Positions 61,176-64,000 of a DNA stretch of 64,000 bases are shown piece by piece. Made by a program: the position numbers and the translations under genes. The stretch is from assembly GCA_025094145.1 (NCBI GenBank), contig JALLLS010000003.1, positions 248,001 to 312,000 on the forward strand. The letters run 5' to 3'. A model generated the notes under the pieces. That model did not search any database. It saw only the letters and a list, made by a program, of their open reading frames with translations, and was not told where the DNA came from. Origin of the DNA: Spinellus fusiger. Taxonomy: Eukaryota; Mucoromycota; Mucoromycetes; Mucorales; Phycomycetaceae. Every line of letters starts with the position of its first letter. Positions within the stretch are counted from its first letter, which is position 1.

Positions 61176-62118
61176 TATGACAGATAGATAACAGACAGTC
61201 ATTGATGCCAAAGGAGGCCATACAAAATATTAATTATATTATTTTCTATTATTTTCTATAATCAAAGATATTAAGCCTTGTTGAGTTTAAGTTTGAAGCT
61301 TCTATATCAAATATGAAGTGTTTTATTTAATGTTGAACATATCCTAAATATTTCGTCCAGAAATATCTTTTCAAATGCATTAAACTCAATTGTGTGTGAC
61401 TGTATAAGCTCACTAAGAAGTTTAGTAGTGGCTTGGAGTGAAAGAGAAAGGAATGTTATCTAATTCATGAAAATTATCCCATTCTTCTCTTCTTTACCAC
61501 AATACTCTTTAATCTTTTTTCTCTTTTACCTGTTCAATAGGCGATAAGATAAAAATCCTTAACTATTTCGTAAAGACATTTTCTATAACTGGAACTGGAA
61601 CCCTTTTTGAAAATATCAACACTCACTATTAAACTGAGGAGATGCTATCAAATACTAAGAGATGATGATAGTTTGTAGTATTCAATAGCATATCCCTGAA
61701 GCTAAAATACTAGTAGTAGAAAAGTATAAAAGACATAGCAATACAAAGTAATAAACATCAGAGTTTAACTACCTGTTAACTGACCGGATTTCCTTTGGAC
61801 TAACAAGCCATTGACGACAACTATTTCCATTTCTCTTTATATTTTCAAATAATTTAAACAAATATTGTCCGAACTTAGTATCTAAAATCAATATCTATGT
61901 TTCTTTGTCTGCTGAAAACCTTATTTTTTTTTCAATCTATAAGTATAAATTGTCTACGAAAAATTGTATCATTGTTAAAGGTGCAAGGATGCATACATAG
62001 TCAATGTCCTAAGAGAATGCTGTATTAGCCAACCTATGTCTAACAGTAAGTCTAATAATCTACACTACTTTTCCGATACAAACCATTAATAGTAATAAAG
62101 GACAAAATACCACTCAAT
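61176..62118. other. Gene-free spacer
   Basis: AT-rich; I see no gene. Confidence 0.5.
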
Positions 62119-62781
62119 TTAATATTTTATCGTGGAATAGACTTCCATGACAGTATCTGTTATTGTTATAAAATGGTAAAGAAAAAAGGACTTAGTTTAC
62201 ACTCACCTGAATTTGATGGCTTTGAAGCCAGTTTCACGACTCCCCATATAATAATGCCACACATCATGCTAATGCTAATAATCATAGTAATAAGTCCAAG
62301 TATAGTCCATGTATTTTTAAAGGTCATATTTTTCTATTACTATTGTTATTATTGATCTGATTATTCTCTTGTTGTTGGTGTCTTTTCTTACTTGAAAATA
62401 ATGTAATTTATCATTTGGCTCTAGGGTGTCCTGTTCCTCACTAGGTATCAATCTTTGGTGTGCTTCAATGTCAGTCTCTGTAGTTAGGATAGCATAGTGA
62501 ATAGCGTCTTCATCTGTAGTGCCATGTTGACTGTCTTGTAAGGCAGTGTGTGAGTGTAGAGTAGATAAGCCAGTTCTGCTATTGTTATTGTTATGCAGTC
62601 TATTATGATTCTCTACACTTTCTAAGCTTTCGTTGTCGCTGTAGTTTTCGGTATTATAGTCAATAGAAGACAAAGAATAACGAGCGTCTAGGATGGCTAT
62701 AAGGTTGTCTATAGCGTGCATGGGCATCATCTCAATGTCATTCTCATGAGCATGTTGTAGGTGAGTAGAATGCAGTGGCAT
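62119..62781 (-). CDS. Predicted single-pass membrane protein, unknown family
   Basis: Three exons (62392-62781, 62207-62333, 62119-62156) give 184 residues. The N-terminal 130 residues are acidic, His/Asn/Ser-rich and probably disordered (MPLHSTHLQHAHENDIE, LSSIDYNTENYSDNESLE). Exon 2 encodes one hydrophobic helix (WTILGLITMIISISMMCGII), followed by a short tail ending MEVYSTIKY. This would be tail-anchored or type II topology. I do not recognise a family. Introns have good GTAAGA and GTGAGT donors. It is close to and co-oriented with the PAM2-Alba gene, so part of it could instead be a misread 3' flank. Confidence 0.5.
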
Positions 62782-62915
62782 GGTGTGCTACAAACCAGCA
62801 GAAAAAAGAAAAGCCCGATGGATACACTTACTACTTCATAATGGGTCGCTTAACTCTCTATAGATTTTTGTTTTTTTTTTGTAAATAAATAGATAGATAG
62901 AATATACATGCTTTA

Positions 62916-63750
62916 TTAACACTCTAGTCTGTGAAGTCTAACTTGAATTCCATTCTTCCACCTCTTTCCTTCTTTCATGGAGAAGGTTTCAATCTCTATA
63001 TATATATAAAAAGAATAGAAATGAGGTTTATAAGAGAGTTACACTGTAAAGACCTTACCTTCATGCTCTCCTATGCCTCGTTGCTGAAGAATAGCCACCA
63101 AGGAGATGACATTTACAACTGCATTTTCTATACCCACGAGGGTAATACTATTGAATGCTTTGAGGGAAGTGCCAATCTGTGGAGAATGAGTATTCTCTAG
63201 TGACAATTCAGCCTACCCAATGAATATAGCGTTCATAGCCATGTTCTAATCTAGTAACATTGGCAGTACTAGATCCACTTGTATTGGGTGATTCTTCTTT
63301 ATCAGGTCTGTTATAAAATAAAGGGTCAATCATTGCCTCAATAGTAATGAACTTGGAGGGAGTCTCTAACATATTGGATACAGTATGCGTCTGCTTTGAC
63401 TGTTTCTGAACTGTAGTCGTAATTGCTGATAGAGGACGAGTGTTAGGTGTATGGGGTGCTTTTAAGGTAGCTTCATTGTGATTCAGTGGTGTCTTTTGCT
63501 TGTTTCCCCTTGTAGTGGCCACTTTCACTTGGTGGGGCGTACCTTTGGTGTGTGCAGATAGTTTTCCATTGTTCGTTCTTACTGTTGGTGTGTGGTTGCG
63601 AGCCTTTATTTCTTCTTTTCCGCCCTCTTTCTCTTTTCCTTTTCCTTTTCTTTCACTATTATTTTCATTGGTTGTAGCTTTTCTCTCTTTAAAGGAAGGG
63701 CTGACCGAGACAGGCGTGAATTCATGAGCACATGGGTTGAGCATGGCCAT
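62916..63750 (-). CDS. PAM2-motif plus Alba-domain protein
   Basis: Three exons (63217-63750, 63059-63176, 62916-62995) give 243 residues. Residues 4-13 read LNPCAHEFTP, an exact fit to the PAM2 consensus LNxxAxEFxP that binds the MLLE domain of poly(A)-binding protein. A Lys/Glu-rich, disordered region follows (KGKGKEKEGGKEEIK). From about residue 173, ERYIHWIGTSLKAF, ITLVGIENAVVNVISLVAIL and GIQVRLHRLEC resemble the Alba/Rpp20-25 fold. Both introns are needed to assemble the Alba part. An acceptor just upstream of the ATG suggests a further 5' exon, possibly noncoding. A cytoplasmic RNA-binding, translation-linked role is inferred. Confidence 0.72.
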
Positions 63751-64000
63751 CCCACTACTTTTGCCTGTAGAATAAGGCAGTGTTCTCCTCTGTTGTGACG
63801 TGCTTTTTGGTTCCGTTTTGTAGGATTCGTTTCTTCTGTTCTAATAAATATATATATTCTTATTCTTTATGGATAACTGCATAAACAGATGGTTTTTTAT
63901 GATTATCAAGTCGTCTTATCTTTCAATAGTTAAGATATCTTCTTTTATAATACAAACAATACTGAATTATAATATCAGGCTGGGTATATTTCGGATCCAG
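63751..64000. other. Upstream region of the PAM2-Alba gene
   Basis: The minus strand has an acceptor-like TTCTACAG just 5' of the start codon (around 63762), so a leader exon may lie in 63780-63860. Nothing else is visible up to the window end. Confidence 0.35.

Noticed and set aside
63500..63798. Plus-strand hydrophobic frames near the right end
   Set aside because: They lie antisense to the PAM2-Alba gene, whose reading is supported by motifs.

Overview
The window looks like nuclear DNA of an early-diverging filamentous fungus, most likely Mucoromycota (Mucorales or a relative). Reasons: AT-rich intergenic DNA, dense genes with many short GT-AG introns (about 40-100 nt), several very short exons (17-20 nt), a velvet regulator beside an SRF-type MADS-box gene, a UMTA-like methyltransferase, and a mixture of decayed Tc1-like, LINE and Fanzor-like sequences. 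All gene models were spliced by eye. Exon sums are multiples of three for every model, but no transcript evidence was available.

Layout. 1-4.6 kb: three minus-strand genes (RABL6-like GTPase, cut by the left edge; DUF3605 protein; FGGY carbohydrate kinase). 4.6-9.3 kb: AT-rich DNA with two copies of a TA-flanked inverted-terminal-repeat element (here 'ITR-A') and a Fanzor/TnpB-like C-terminal remnant. 9.3-19.1 kb: the gene-rich core, with a velvet gene (+), a 487-bp inverted duplication, a MADS-box gene with a Q/H-rich tail (+), a PQ-loop transporter (+) and a Cdc11-type septin (-). 19.2-28 kb: a broken GT61-like glycosyltransferase, two small TATA-driven intronless genes, and an ITR-A copy interrupted by a Tc1-type element. 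29.5-32.2 kb: a secreted Kre9/Knh1-like protein and arginyltransferase ATE1, both minus. 32.2-36.8 kb: gene-free. 36.9-41.5 kb: CNNM/Mam3-like membrane protein (+), TIP41 (+), UMTA-like methyltransferase (-). 41.5-53 kb: transposon graveyard (possible tyrosine-recombinase remnant, LINE pieces, an end-to-end Tc1 element inside a LINE ORF1). 53-60.2 kb: a cytochrome P450 gene between two inverted ITR-A copies. 57.7-61.2 kb: further Tc1/IS630-like remnants. 62.1-63.8 kb: a single-pass membrane protein and a PAM2+Alba protein, both minus.

Functional themes are housekeeping and regulation: TOR/PP2A signalling (TIP41), N-degron arginylation (ATE1), septin cytoskeleton, vacuolar transport (PQ-loop), and transcription (velvet, MADS). 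No gene cluster or operon-like logic is evident. The most unusual structures are the long inverted duplication carrying the MADS promoter module, the inverted ITR-A pair around the P450 gene with a 622-bp identical core, the Fanzor remnant, and the PAM2-Alba architecture.
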